Assembly (NCBI GenBank): GCA_028284345.1
Contig: JANQRY010000003.1
Coordinates: 248,001 to 312,000 of the forward strand
Direction of reading: 5' to 3'
DNA length: 64,000 bases
DNA from: Hyphococcus sp.
GTDB lineage: Bacteria; Pseudomonadota; Alphaproteobacteria; Caulobacterales; Parvularculaceae
Shown: in pieces, positions 19,172 to 29,903 of the stretch
Layout of the letters: the number at the start of each line of letters is the position of its first letter
Numbering within the stretch: position 1 is the stretch's first letter
Translations under genes and position numbers: made by a program
The notes under the pieces: model-generated
Database searches by the model: none
Seen by the model: the letters and a program-made list of their open reading frames with translations, nothing else
Told to the model about the DNA's origin: nothing

Positions 19172-19762
19172 ATGGCGCGCACGCAGGCGGCCGACTACGA
19201 CGCAAAGCGCGATGCAATCACGCACCACGCGGCGCGCCTCTTCGCCCGCAAGGGATTCGCCGCAGCGTCGCTTTCAGACCTTGCCGAACGCTGCAAGGTC
19301 TCAAAATCGCTCATCTATCATTACTACGCGTCGAAGGAAGCGATCCTCTTTGACGTCATGAACGACCATATTGACGAACTCTTGGATGTTGTGAGGTCCG
19401 CGGCTATCGATGAAAGCCGGCCCGAACGCGCGTTTCGCGACCTGACCCGGGATCTGCTGCAACATTATGTGGGCGCTGCGGACAAGCAAAAGGTCTTGCT
19501 CTACGAACTTGATTCGCTGCCGCGCGAGCGCAAATCGGAGATCATATCGAAACAGCGCAAGATCATTTCACGCGTCGAGGACGTTCTGACCGCAGCGAAA
19601 CCATCGCTGAAAAAAGATCGCGCCAACCTGCGCGCGAAAACCATGCTCTATTTCGGCATGCTGAACTGGACCCACACATGGTTCAGCCCCAAAGGCGCGA
19701 TTACGCGCGACGGCCTTGCCGACATGGCGGCGGATCTCGTCCTCGGCGGCGCTCAGGGCTAG
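19172..19762 (+). CDS. TetR/AcrR family regulator (PaaR-like)
   Basis: AARLFARKGFAAASLSDLAERCKVSKSLIYHYYASKEAILFDV HTH; directly after paaZ. Confidence 0.9.
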   Translation: MARTQAADYDAKRDAITHHAARLFARKGFAAASLSDLAERCKVSKSLIYHYYASKEAILFDVMNDHIDELLDVVRSAAIDESRPERAFRDLTRDLLQHYVGAADKQKVLLYELDSLPRERKSEIISKQRKIISRVEDVLTAAKPSLKKDRANLRAKTMLYFGMLNWTHTWFSPKGAITRDGLADMAADLVLGGAQG

Positions 19763-19921
19763 AACCGTCCGCGTCGGGACGGAATAGGCGGTTTTTCAGC
19801 GCTGTTGAGGCCCAGTCGCGCCTTAACCATCTGATAACCCCCCGATATTGTCAGCCTTTACATAAGATGTAACCATATCGAGGCAGCATCGCCGTTTGGG
19901 GGCGGGCTGAAAGGCCGAACG

Positions 19922-21364
19922 ATGCGCTATGGGATAGATGATCTCCTGGACGATATCCGGACCGATGAAAAAGGGCCGCGCGTCGCTGCGTTTTTCGACT
20001 ATGACAAGACACTGATCGCCGGCTATTCGGTTCAGGCGTTTTTCACCGAACAAATTCGCAGCGGAAAAATGTCTCCCGCCGATTTTCGCATTCAGGCGGC
20101 GGCCGCCATCAAATATTCGAGAAAAGAAATCGGGTTTTCCGACTTTGTCGCATCGACGGCGAAGTCGCTGCGCGGTCAGGCCGAATATGCGATGGAAGAG
20201 TTCGGCCAGCGCGTCTATGAGAAGAAAGTGGCGGGCGCGATCTATCCGGAAGCGCGCGCGCTGGTCGAAGCCCACAAGGACCAGGGCCACGAGGTCGTCA
20301 TCGTGTCGTCGGCGACGCGCTACCAGATCGAACCGGCGGCGCAGGAACTGGGCGTCGACCATGTTCTCTGTACGGAGCTTGAGGTCGAAGACGGCGTTTT
20401 CACCGGCGACGTCATCCGGCCTGCCTGTTTCGGCGACGGTAAACGCATCGCGGCGGAAGCCTATTGCGCCGGCAATGAAGCGGCGATTTCAGAGAGCTAT
20501 TTCTATTCCGATAGCGACGACGATCTGCCCCTGTTCGAGGCCGTCGGCAAACCCTGCGCCGTCAATCCGAACGACAAGCTGCGATCCATCGCACGGGGGC
20601 GCTACTGGCCCGTCTGCGATTTTGAAAATCGCGGCCGCCCGACACTGCAACAGATCGCGCGCACGGGGTCGGTTTTCGCCCTGCTGCCGGCGACGCTCGC
20701 CGCAACGGCGCCGCTCTGGCCGCTCAGCGGCAGCAAGCGAACCGCGCTCAACGCGGCGTCGGCCATCTGGAGCGAGGTTTCCGCCGCGATCGCCGGTCTC
20801 AAATTCGACGTCAAAGGCGAAGAACATCTGTGGTCGCATCGCCCGGCGGTCTTTATTTTCAATCACCAGAGTTCGATCGACCCTTTGATCCTGGCGCGAC
20901 TGATCCGGCGCGATTTCACCGGCATCGGCAAAAAGGAAATCCTGAATTTCCCAATCATCGGACCGGCGATGCAATACGCCGACGTGGTCTTTATCGACCG
21001 CGGCTCTACGGAAAAGGCGATCCGCGCGATCAAGCCCGTCATCAGCGCCATCAATGACGAGAAATTATCCGTGTGCCTCGCGCCGGAAGGCACGCGCAGC
21101 GCCGGCGCCAAACTTGGCCGCTTCAAAAAAGGCGCGTTTCATATCGCCATGCAGGCGGGCGTCCCCATTGTCCCCATCGTTATTCACAATGCCCGGGACT
21201 CCCTGCCGAAAGGCCGCCATATTGCGCGCCCCGCGACGATCAAGGTCACGGTCCTGCCGCCGGTTAAAACGTCGAAATGGACCGCAAAAAAACTCGACCA
21301 TCATATCGACAAGATCCGCCGCATGTATCTTGAAACGCTCGGGCAGTCCGAAGACGACGCCTGA
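19922..21364 (+). CDS. HAD-IB hydrolase / 1-acyl-glycerol-3-phosphate acyltransferase fusion
   Basis: FFDYDKTLIAGYS (HAD-IB) and FNHQSSIDP..APEGTRS (PlsC). Confidence 0.9.
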   Translation: MRYGIDDLLDDIRTDEKGPRVAAFFDYDKTLIAGYSVQAFFTEQIRSGKMSPADFRIQAAAAIKYSRKEIGFSDFVASTAKSLRGQAEYAMEEFGQRVYEKKVAGAIYPEARALVEAHKDQGHEVVIVSSATRYQIEPAAQELGVDHVLCTELEVEDGVFTGDVIRPACFGDGKRIAAEAYCAGNEAAISESYFYSDSDDDLPLFEAVGKPCAVNPNDKLRSIARGRYWPVCDFENRGRPTLQQIARTGSVFALLPATLAATAPLWPLSGSKRTALNAASAIWSEVSAAIAGLKFDVKGEEHLWSHRPAVFIFNHQSSIDPLILARLIRRDFTGIGKKEILNFPIIGPAMQYADVVFIDRGSTEKAIRAIKPVISAINDEKLSVCLAPEGTRSAGAKLGRFKKGAFHIAMQAGVPIVPIVIHNARDSLPKGRHIARPATIKVTVLPPVKTSKWTAKKLDHHIDKIRRMYLETLGQSEDDA

Positions 21365-21460
21365 CCGCCAGCGGGATCGCGTGGCTTGCCCCATGCTCAA
21401 CGCCTTTGCCTTGCCTCCGCCGCCGCGCTAGAGTGCGCGCTCGCCTGTTCTGGAGGCTGA

Positions 21461-22462
21461 ATGAATTTACGGGCAGCGGTTCTCGGCGCCGGGTCGTGGG
21501 GCACGACCGTCGCGTCCATCATGAGCGCCAACACGCCGACCGTCATCTGGGCGCGCGACCCGGCGACCGCCAACAATATCAATGAAAGAGGCGCGAACGA
21601 CCGTTACCTACCCGGCCTCAAACTGAATGCGAAACTGCGCGCCACCGGCGATCTTGAAGACGCGGTGAAGTCGGCCGACCTTCTGGTCATGGGCGTTCCG
21701 TCAAAGGCCATGCGTGAAACGCTCGCCGCCGCCCGCGAACATTGCCGCGCATGGATTCCGGTGATCAGCCTCGCCAAGGGCTTTGAGCCGAAAACCCGCT
21801 TTCGCATGACCCAAGTCATTGAAGAAGAAATGCCCGGTCATCCGCCGGGCGTTCTGACCGGGCCCAATCTCGCGCGGGAAATCGTGCAAGGCTTTGCCGC
21901 CGCTAGCGTGCTCGCTATGGAGGACGAGGTTATCCTCCGCAAGCTGAAACCGCTGTTCCAGTCGAGTCTTTTCCGCGTTTACACCAATACGGACATGGTC
22001 GGCGCCGAACTCGGCGGCGCGCTCAAAAACGTTATCGCCATCGCCGCAGGCATGGGCGACGGCGCCGGCGCGGGCGAGAATACGCGCTCGGCCGTCATCA
22101 CCCGGGGCCTTGCGGAAATTTCCCGCCTCGGAGTCGCCATGGGCGGCGACCCCGCAACCTTCGCCGGCCTCGCCGGTCTCGGCGACTTGATGGCGACCTG
22201 CACCTCAAGCCTCAGCCGCAACCATCATGTGGGCGAGGAGCTGGGCAAGGGCCGCACGGTCGATGAAATCATCGCTGACATGAACCAGGTCGCCGAAGGG
22301 ATCAATTCAAGCAAGATCGTCATGGAACTCGCCGACGAATACAGCGTTGAGATGCCCATCGCTCATGAGGTCTACAAAGTCTGTCACGAAGGCTCGACCG
22401 CGACCCGCGCGTTTCGCGGCTTGCTGCGCAGCGAATCCGGCTCGGAAGCCGATCCCGGATAG
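21461..22462 (+). CDS. gpsA: NAD(P)-dependent glycerol-3-phosphate dehydrogenase
   Basis: VLGAGSWGTTVA, LTGPNLAREI, LGGALKNVIAIAAGMGDG. Confidence 0.95.
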   Translation: MNLRAAVLGAGSWGTTVASIMSANTPTVIWARDPATANNINERGANDRYLPGLKLNAKLRATGDLEDAVKSADLLVMGVPSKAMRETLAAAREHCRAWIPVISLAKGFEPKTRFRMTQVIEEEMPGHPPGVLTGPNLAREIVQGFAAASVLAMEDEVILRKLKPLFQSSLFRVYTNTDMVGAELGGALKNVIAIAAGMGDGAGAGENTRSAVITRGLAEISRLGVAMGGDPATFAGLAGLGDLMATCTSSLSRNHHVGEELGKGRTVDEIIADMNQVAEGINSSKIVMELADEYSVEMPIAHEVYKVCHEGSTATRAFRGLLRSESGSEADPG

Positions 22463-22465
22463 ACG

Positions 22466-24916
22466 ATGGCCTCTGATGACAAACGCGCCAATCGCAGCCC
22501 CATTTCATTGCAAGGCATAGAAATCGTCGGCGCCGCGCCGGAGGGCGCCGAACAAACGCGAACGCTCTATGTTCTTTATGCGGACACTGAAACGGAGCGC
22601 GACATTTTGCGGGCGTTCGCTGAGGACGCACTGAAAAAGAGCGCCGCGGCTTCCATCGCCTGGGTCCGCGAAACGAAAGAGCGCGACAGCCTGCAGCATG
22701 AAGGTCTTGCCGGCGAACTGGACGGGATGGAGAACGCCCTGGTGACGCCGGTGGGCGTCGCTTGGAAACCGAAATCGCAACAGCAACAGTCCTGGCGCGC
22801 CATTATGGGGTGGACCCACCTCATCGGCAGCGACTTCCGACAGCGGCGCGTCGCGCAGGGCAAGCCCGAACGATGTGCAATTGTTATTGGCGAGGCGGCG
22901 ACGTTGGGCGAACTGCGGTTGCGCCACACAAAACATACCGCCCATGACGATGCCGGCGCCGAGGCGGGCGCCTTTGCCGACTACGTCGCGCTGCAAGCCG
23001 CGCTGACCATTGAGCGCGATGCGCGCAGCGTGACCGGCGAAACGATCAAATATCCGCGCTATGTGACGCGCGCCCTTTGGGGGCGTAACAGTTTTCAGGC
23101 GCAGCTTGAAAAAATCGCCGCCGAAAGCGGCCGCCCCATCGCCGATGTGCGTGAAGAAGCGCAGGTCTGTCTCAAAGAACTCGTCCCCAATGCGCGCGCG
23201 CCGCATATCAGCGCCGCCTGGGCGTTTTCCCGCGCCGTGTGTCGCCTCGGATATGAAGACAAGCTCGTTTACGACAAACAGAAAGTCGCGGAAATTCGCC
23301 GCATGGCGCTAACGCGGCCGCTGGCGCTGGTCTTTACGCATAAGACCCATATTGACGGCGTCGCGATTATTCTGGCGACACGCGATGAATCCTTTCCGCT
23401 TGTCCACATGATCGGCGGCGACAATATGGCGTTCGCCGGGGTCGGTTATATGATGCGACGGGCCGGCGCCGTTTTCATTCGGCGGTCTATCGACAGTCCC
23501 GTCTACAAAGTCGTCATGCGGCAATATCTTTCCTATCTGATGGAAAAACGTTTTCCCGTTTCCTGGGCGCTTGAAGGCACGCGATCGCGCAACGGCAAGC
23601 TGATGCCGCCGCGTTTCGGCATTTTGAAATATGTGGTCGAGGCGGCCGCGAAGGAAAACATGCGCGACCTGACGATCATCCCGGTGTCGATTTATTACGA
23701 CCTGATCGCAGAATTGAGCGACTACGCCGTCGAACAAACCGGAGCCAAGAAGCGAAAAGAGAGCCTGGCGTGGATGGCCGATTATCTGCGCAGCCTGCGC
23801 AAGCCGCTCGGCCGAATTTCATTCGGCTTCGGCGACCCCGTCGTCATCGACACGACGACGCCGGAAATCGCGAGCGCCGTCGCCGCGGGCGACGACAGTT
23901 TTTCTGTCCATCTGCAAAAATTCGCCTTCGAAGCGTCGGCGAACGCCAACGCCGTCACGCCGATGACGCCGACGGCGCTCTTCATGCTGATCCTCACCGG
24001 CGCAGCGCCGCGGGCCCTTACCGAGACGGAAATCAGCAGGCGCATGCTGGCCCTGCGCGACTGGGCGAAATCGCGAGCGCTGCCGGTTACGAACGATATC
24101 AAGAAACTCGACATCGACCGCATTCAGTCCGTAGCAAAAGCGATTATCGAAATGGGCGTTGTCTCCTGTTATGACAGCGGACCGGAACCGGTTTACTCGA
24201 TTGCGCCGGGCAAACATTTCGAGGCGAGTTACTATCGCAACACGGCCATCCATTTCTTTGTAACAAAGGCCATCGCCGAACTCGCGCTCGCAAAAGCCGC
24301 CGCGGCCGCCGCCGATCCCATGGAAACATTCTGGGCGGAAGCGGCGGAAATCCGCGATCTGTTTAAATTTGAATTCTTCTATCCGCCGCTCGATCAATTT
24401 AAGGCGGATATTGAGGAAGAACTGCGCCGATACGATCCTGACTGGACGCACAGGGTGAAGGCCGGCGAGGCGCGCGATTTCCTCGCCGAGATGACGCCGC
24501 TTGTGTCGCATGCGGCGCTGCGTCCTTTCGCCGAGGCCTATCTCATTGTCGCCGACGTCCTACTCGATGCGCGCATTGCGGGCGATGGAAGCGACAAAGC
24601 CGCGGTGGTCGACGCGGCGCTCAATTACGCGCGGCAAGCCCTGTTGCAACGCCGGATCGCCAGCGAGGAATCAATCGGCAAGCTGATGTTTGAAAACGGC
24701 TTCGACCTCGCCGCCAACCGCAACCTGACGTCGGGCGATGGGGCGACCCTCGCCGCCGCGCGGCGCGCCTTTCGCGCGCAACTGGACGACCTCAACAAAC
24801 GGATCGGCGTGATCGCCGACATCGCCGAGGCGCCGGCGGACGACGAGTTCGCAAAAGAAACGCCCCAATACAGCAACGGATCGGCGCGCGACCTCGGCGC
24901 GAACCCGCCGCATTAG
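22466..24916 (+). CDS. plsB: Glycerol-3-phosphate 1-O-acyltransferase (PlsB-type)
   Basis: 816 aa; FTHKTHIDG, RAGAVFIRRS, SWALEGTRSRNGKLMPPRFG. Confidence 0.9.
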   Translation: MASDDKRANRSPISLQGIEIVGAAPEGAEQTRTLYVLYADTETERDILRAFAEDALKKSAAASIAWVRETKERDSLQHEGLAGELDGMENALVTPVGVAWKPKSQQQQSWRAIMGWTHLIGSDFRQRRVAQGKPERCAIVIGEAATLGELRLRHTKHTAHDDAGAEAGAFADYVALQAALTIERDARSVTGETIKYPRYVTRALWGRNSFQAQLEKIAAESGRPIADVREEAQVCLKELVPNARAPHISAAWAFSRAVCRLGYEDKLVYDKQKVAEIRRMALTRPLALVFTHKTHIDGVAIILATRDESFPLVHMIGGDNMAFAGVGYMMRRAGAVFIRRSIDSPVYKVVMRQYLSYLMEKRFPVSWALEGTRSRNGKLMPPRFGILKYVVEAAAKENMRDLTIIPVSIYYDLIAELSDYAVEQTGAKKRKESLAWMADYLRSLRKPLGRISFGFGDPVVIDTTTPEIASAVAAGDDSFSVHLQKFAFEASANANAVTPMTPTALFMLILTGAAPRALTETEISRRMLALRDWAKSRALPVTNDIKKLDIDRIQSVAKAIIEMGVVSCYDSGPEPVYSIAPGKHFEASYYRNTAIHFFVTKAIAELALAKAAAAAADPMETFWAEAAEIRDLFKFEFFYPPLDQFKADIEEELRRYDPDWTHRVKAGEARDFLAEMTPLVSHAALRPFAEAYLIVADVLLDARIAGDGSDKAAVVDAALNYARQALLQRRIASEESIGKLMFENGFDLAANRNLTSGDGATLAAARRAFRAQLDDLNKRIGVIADIAEAPADDEFAKETPQYSNGSARDLGANPPH

Positions 24917-24918
24917 GC

Positions 24919-26403
24919 TTACGCAATAAGCCCAGGCTTTCGCGCCGCCCAAGGCATGGCCTCTTCCAGTTCATAGGCAAGTTCGATCAACGCGCCGTCG
25001 CCTCCCTGCACCGCCGACGCCATGACCCCAATGGGCAGGCCGTCTTCAGACTGAGCAAGGGGAAGCGAAATTGACGGCGCACCGGAAAGGTTTGCGTGGA
25101 ACGTATAGGCGGCGTAGGCGGCGATGCGTTCAAAGAGAACGGGAAACGCCGCCGAGGGCGACAGATGCCCGATTGGAGCCGGCGGCGTTGCAAGCACCGG
25201 CGACATCAAAATATCAAAATCGGCAAACGCCGCGCGCCAGTCCTCGGCAAAGCTCTGCAACCGGACAAAGGCGTCGGCGGCGGACCCCTGATACGCATTG
25301 TAGTAATCGACGAGACCGAACGTCCACGCTTCAAAGTCGCGATAGGTCGCCTTTCGGCCCGCGGCGGCCTCCCAGTCGGCGATGATGTTCACCGCGCCCG
25401 ACGCCCAATAAAGAATAAAGTCCTGACTGACGGCGCTCGAAAAAGGCGGCGCAATATCGACAACCTCGTGCCCGGCGTCAGCCAATACATCAGCTGCCTG
25501 CCGCACGGCGGCGGCGACTTGCGGGTCGACATCCGTTCCCGCCGCCGGGTCCATGGCGACAGCGATCTTTCGCCGCTCCGTTGACGACGCTTCGACGAGC
25601 CCGACCTTCGGCAGGTCGCTTTCGACTTCCATCATCGCAAAAAACGCCGCCGTATCGCGCACGGTGCGCGATACGATCCCGTGTTCGGAGATGCGCACCG
25701 GCCGGCCCGCGGCGCGTTCCGGTTCCGGGAAACGAAAGCTTGAGGGTTTCAGACCAACGAGCCCGCAACAGGACGCCGGGATGCGGATTGAGCCGCCGCC
25801 GTCGGATGCGTGGGCCACCGGCGCGACGCGGGACGCGACCAGCGCCGCCGCGCCGCCCGACGATCCGCCCGCAGAATGATCAAGGCTCCACGGATTGCGC
25901 GTGGCGCCGGTAAGCGACGTTTCCGTTGTCGCGTTCAGACCGAACTCAGGCGTTGCGCTCTTGCCGAGGCTGATCATCCCCGTATTCAAATAGGCGGCGA
26001 CAAAGTCCGATTGCGTCGCAGCGACATTGTTGGCGAAGGCCCGCGATCCATAGGCGGTGCGTTGCCCGATAACGTTGTTGAGATCCTTGATGAAGGACGG
26101 CACGCCAAACCACGCGCCCGCCGCGTTCTGCGCCGCCTGCTCCCTCGCGCTTTCGAAATAGGGCGAAACGATCGCGTTGATTTGCGGGTTTACGATCTCG
26201 GCCCGATCAATCGCAGCGCTGACGATTTCAACGGCCGTAACGTCGCCGTTTTTGACCGCCTGCGCCGTCGCGACCGCGTCAAGATCGGCGAGATCCGCCT
26301 TGGAAGACGGCGCGTCGTTGCCGCGACCGCAGCCGGCCGCCGCCAGCGCGCCGACAGCAGCGCCGGCCTTTAACGCGCAGCGGCGATTGATATGAACGCT
26401 CAT
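24919..26403 (-). CDS. Amidase-signature family enzyme with Tat/lipoprotein-like leader
   Basis: GVPSFIKDLNNV, DHSAGGSSGGAAALVASRVAPVAHASDGGGSIRIPAS; N-terminal NRRCALKAGAAVGALAAAGCGRG. Confidence 0.9.
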   Translation of the reverse strand: MSVHINRRCALKAGAAVGALAAAGCGRGNDAPSSKADLADLDAVATAQAVKNGDVTAVEIVSAAIDRAEIVNPQINAIVSPYFESAREQAAQNAAGAWFGVPSFIKDLNNVIGQRTAYGSRAFANNVAATQSDFVAAYLNTGMISLGKSATPEFGLNATTETSLTGATRNPWSLDHSAGGSSGGAAALVASRVAPVAHASDGGGSIRIPASCCGLVGLKPSSFRFPEPERAAGRPVRISEHGIVSRTVRDTAAFFAMMEVESDLPKVGLVEASSTERRKIAVAMDPAAGTDVDPQVAAAVRQAADVLADAGHEVVDIAPPFSSAVSQDFILYWASGAVNIIADWEAAAGRKATYRDFEAWTFGLVDYYNAYQGSAADAFVRLQSFAEDWRAAFADFDILMSPVLATPPAPIGHLSPSAAFPVLFERIAAYAAYTFHANLSGAPSISLPLAQSEDGLPIGVMASAVQGGDGALIELAYELEEAMPWAARKPGLIA

Positions 26404-26482
26404 TCGGCCCTCCCGTGTGCTTTAACGGGGAGGTATAGGCGCGTTTGCGGGGTTTAATCCAGCACGCTATGCAGGACCGGCG

Positions 26483-26794
26483 CTACAAGCGCTCGCACCC
26501 ACACGTCGGACTCTCATCGCCGTTGCGGCAAATGACCTTGTTCGTGTTCAGGTCAAGCACGTCCATACCTTTATTCTTCGAACAACAACCATTTAGCTTG
26601 CAAGAAAAGCGATTGCCTGCGTCATCTTCGAATTGCAATTCACTACGGGTAGTTTCACAAAACCAACTTACATTGTTTTCGCCGCATATATTTTTCACGA
26701 CCCAGTCGGCTTTTTCAGGATATTGGTTCGCGCCGAAATATGCGCCTGCGGCCAACACCGCGGTTATCAGTAAACCGATTAATAGACTTCGCAT
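26483..26794 (-). CDS. Small membrane-anchored cysteine-rich protein, unknown function
   Basis: 103 aa; N-terminal hydrophobic helix then 8 Cys residues; locally AT-richer than its surroundings. Confidence 0.6.
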   Translation of the reverse strand: MRSLLIGLLITAVLAAGAYFGANQYPEKADWVVKNICGENNVSWFCETTRSELQFEDDAGNRFSCKLNGCCSKNKGMDVLDLNTNKVICRNGDESPTCGCERL

Positions 26795-26868
26795 AATCCC
26801 TGCCCCATCATTAACGACGGGCGCATCATCGCAACGGCGTATCAGGAATGCAAACAGGCGCGTTGCGC

Positions 26869-27912
26869 TCAGGCGAGCGCTTCTGCAATGCGTCCGGCGA
26901 ACGCCTTGCAGCCGTCGGTTCCGCCGATATCGGCGGTTCCGTGGCCGGCCGCGAGCGCCGCTTCAACGGCGTTTTCAATCGCGGCGGCCGCATCCGGCGC
27001 GGCGAGGCTGATACGGAACATCATAGCCGCGGAGAGAATGGCGCCGACGGGATTCGCTTTGTCCTCGCCGGCGATGTCAGGCGCGGAGCCGTGGATCGGC
27101 TCATAAAGCCCCGCCTTGCCGGCGCCGATCGAGGCGGACGGCGCAAGCCCGATGGATGCGGCGATCACCGAAGCTTCGTCGCTCAAGATATCGCCGAACA
27201 TATTTTCCGTCAGGATCACATCGAAACGCGCCGGCGCCTGGATCAGTTTCATGGCCATGGCGTCGACGAGTTCGTGGTCAAGGTCGACATCGGAAAAGTC
27301 CGCGTCGCGCAACGCAATCACCGCCTTGCGCCATAACCGGCTGGTCGCCAGCACATTCGCCTTGTCGACCGACGTGACGCGCCCACCCCGCGCGCGCGCC
27401 GCCTCGAAGGCGACGCAGGCGACGCGCTCAACTTCTTCCCGGGAATAGGCGCATTCATCGCGCGCGATTTCGTCCCCTTCCTCGCGCGCGCCAAAATAAA
27501 TGCCGCCGGTCAGCTCGCGCACGATCAAGAGGTCAACGCCTTCCGCGCGCTCCGGGGTCAGCGGCGATTTTGCTTCATGGCCTTTGAAGATTTTGACCGG
27601 CCGCAGATTGGCGAACAGGCCAAGTTCTTTTCGCAGCGCGAGCAGTCCCTGTTCCGGGCGTTTCAGCCCGCCGTCCCATTTCGGCCCGCCGACGGCGCCC
27701 AAAAGAATGGCGTCGGCTTCAGCGCATGCGTCCCGCGTCGCCGCCGGAAACGGATCGTCGTGATGGTCGATGGCGACGCCGCCGAAATCGCAACCGATAA
27801 AGCCCAGCGCAATATCAAATTTGGCCGCCGCGGCCTCGCTGACCATGCGGGCGGCGCCAGCGACTTCGGGGCCGACGCCGTCGCCGGGCAAATAGGCAAT
27901 TCTGTGCGTCAT
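26869..27912 (-). CDS. leuB: 3-isopropylmalate dehydrogenase
   Basis: LPGDGVGPEV, LRKELGLFANLRPVK, GLAPSASIG, EPIHGSAPDIAG. Confidence 0.95.
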   Translation of the reverse strand: MTHRIAYLPGDGVGPEVAGAARMVSEAAAAKFDIALGFIGCDFGGVAIDHHDDPFPAATRDACAEADAILLGAVGGPKWDGGLKRPEQGLLALRKELGLFANLRPVKIFKGHEAKSPLTPERAEGVDLLIVRELTGGIYFGAREEGDEIARDECAYSREEVERVACVAFEAARARGGRVTSVDKANVLATSRLWRKAVIALRDADFSDVDLDHELVDAMAMKLIQAPARFDVILTENMFGDILSDEASVIAASIGLAPSASIGAGKAGLYEPIHGSAPDIAGEDKANPVGAILSAAMMFRISLAAPDAAAAIENAVEAALAAGHGTADIGGTDGCKAFAGRIAEALA

Positions 27913-28490
27913 GGGCGCGCGCTTTCGAAGGCTTTAATGGCGTCGATCTGGTTGAGCAGATGACCGAGCGGGTCGACGCCGTCAAGGAGGCAACGGCGGG
28001 CGAAAGGTTCGACCTCGAACACAGCCTGCCAGTCATCGCCAAAACGAACGGTCTGACTTTCAAGATCCACGCAGACCTCCGCCCCCGGGGCGCTCAGCAA
28101 TTCGCGATGGGTCTTTTGATCGACTTCCACCGGCAACAAACCGTTTTTCAGCGCGTTGCTTTTAAAGATGTCCGCGATGTCGGAACTGATCACGGCGCGA
28201 AAGCCGAAGTCATAAAGCGCCCAGGGCGCGTGTTCCCGCGACGAGCCGCAGCCGAAATTCGCGCCGGCGACGAGTATTTTATGGGACGCCGCGTCAACGC
28301 CGTTCAACGCGGATGAATTTTTCGGCGCGCCGTTTTCGTCATATCGCCAGTCATAGAAGGCGGCCTTGCCGAGCCCTTCCCGCGAGGTGGTGGTTAAAAA
28401 CCGCGCCGGGATAATCTGGTCGGTGTCGATGTTTTCCTGACGCATCACAACCGTGCGCGAGATCAACGTGCGGATCGGTTCAAACCCCAT
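27909..28490 (-). CDS. leuD: 3-isopropylmalate dehydratase small subunit
   Basis: [31 protein letters not shown]; start trimmed to MGFEPIRTL. Confidence 0.95.
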   Translation of the reverse strand: MGFEPIRTLISRTVVMRQENIDTDQIIPARFLTTTSREGLGKAAFYDWRYDENGAPKNSSALNGVDAASHKILVAGANFGCGSSREHAPWALYDFGFRAVISSDIADIFKSNALKNGLLPVEVDQKTHRELLSAPGAEVCVDLESQTVRFGDDWQAVFEVEPFARRCLLDGVDPLGHLLNQIDAIKAFESARP

Positions 28491-29895
28491 CGGTTTCCTC
28501 CAAAAAAGGACGCGGATCGGCGATGCGGCCTTCGATGGCGCTAGCCGCCGCCGTCGCCGGGCTCGCCAGCACGGTTCTAACGCCTTTGCCCTGACGGCCG
28601 ATGAAATTGCGGTTCGACGTTGAGACCACAAGATCGCCCGGCGCGCCCGCATCGCCGTTCATGGCGATGCACATGGAACAGCCCGGTTCGCGCCATTCGG
28701 CCCCGGCTTCGAGAAATATCTTGTCGAGACCTTCTTCCTCGGCGGCGCGGCGCACGGCTTCCGAGCCCGGCACGACCAGCGCAATGACGCCGTCGCGCAC
28801 CTTGCGCCCGCGCATGACGCCGGCGGCGAGGCGCAGATCGGAAAGGCGCGAATTCGTGCAGCTTCCGATGAAGACGCGGTCAACCTTGTTTTCCGTAAAC
28901 GGACGGTCTCCCTCGAACCGCATATAATCGGCGGCGCGGCGCGCTTCTTCCGTCGTCGGCGCCGGCGCGACGGCGTCCACCGGCGCGGCCGCATCCGGCG
29001 AGACGCCATAGGTAATCATCGGCGCGAGCGCGCTTGCGTCGATGGCGACTTCCTTGTCAAACGCTGCGCCGTCTTCGGTGGGCAGGGTTCGCCAGTCTTC
29101 CAGCGCGGCTTGCCAGGCCTCGCCCGACGGCGCGCGATCGCGCCCCTCAAGCCAGGCGAAGGTCGTCCCATCCGGCGCCACCATGCCGAACCGGGCGCCC
29201 GCCTCGATCGACATATTGCAGAGCGTCATCCGTCCTTCCATGGACAGCGCCTCAACCGCCGGGCCGGCGAATTCCACCGCATAGCCCTGCCCGCCATCGG
29301 CGCCGATCTCCGCTATGACCGCGAGCGCCATGTCCTTTGCCGTGACGCCCGCGGGCGTCGCGCCCTCAAACACGACGCGCATGGATTTCGGTTTCCGCTG
29401 CAAGACGCATTGCATCGCCAGCACGTGCCCGACTTCCGTTGTGCCGATGCCGAACGCGAGGGCGCCGAACGCCCCATGGGTCGACGTATGGCTGTCGCCG
29501 CAGACGATGGTCTTGCCGGGCTGGGTCAAACCAAGCTCCGGCCCGATCACATGGACAATGCCCCGGCGCGGATCGCCCATGCCGAAAAGTTCAACGCCAT
29601 GGGTCTCGCAGTTTGCAATCAGGGTTTCAACCTGGGCCTTCGCCTCCGCCGTCGCATAGGGAAGCTCGCCGTTTTCATCCGCCGGCAATGTCGGCGTCGA
29701 GTGATCGAGCGTGCCAATCGTAAGGTCGGGACGGCGCACTTTCAGTCCCCGTTCATTGAGAACCGAGAAGGCTTGCGGCGACGTCACTTCATGAATGAGA
29801 TGAAGGTCAATGAACAGGACCGCCGGGCTGTCGCTTGTTTCATCAACGACGACATGGCGTTCCCACAATTTGTCGAATAACGATTTCGCAGTCAT
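28480..29895 (-). CDS. leuC: 3-isopropylmalate dehydratase large subunit
   Basis: [55 protein letters not shown]. Confidence 0.96.
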   Translation of the reverse strand: MTAKSLFDKLWERHVVVDETSDSPAVLFIDLHLIHEVTSPQAFSVLNERGLKVRRPDLTIGTLDHSTPTLPADENGELPYATAEAKAQVETLIANCETHGVELFGMGDPRRGIVHVIGPELGLTQPGKTIVCGDSHTSTHGAFGALAFGIGTTEVGHVLAMQCVLQRKPKSMRVVFEGATPAGVTAKDMALAVIAEIGADGGQGYAVEFAGPAVEALSMEGRMTLCNMSIEAGARFGMVAPDGTTFAWLEGRDRAPSGEAWQAALEDWRTLPTEDGAAFDKEVAIDASALAPMITYGVSPDAAAPVDAVAPAPTTEEARRAADYMRFEGDRPFTENKVDRVFIGSCTNSRLSDLRLAAGVMRGRKVRDGVIALVVPGSEAVRRAAEEEGLDKIFLEAGAEWREPGCSMCIAMNGDAGAPGDLVVSTSNRNFIGRQGKGVRTVLASPATAAASAIEGRIADPRPFLEETDGV

Positions 29896-29903
29896 GACAC
29901 GCC

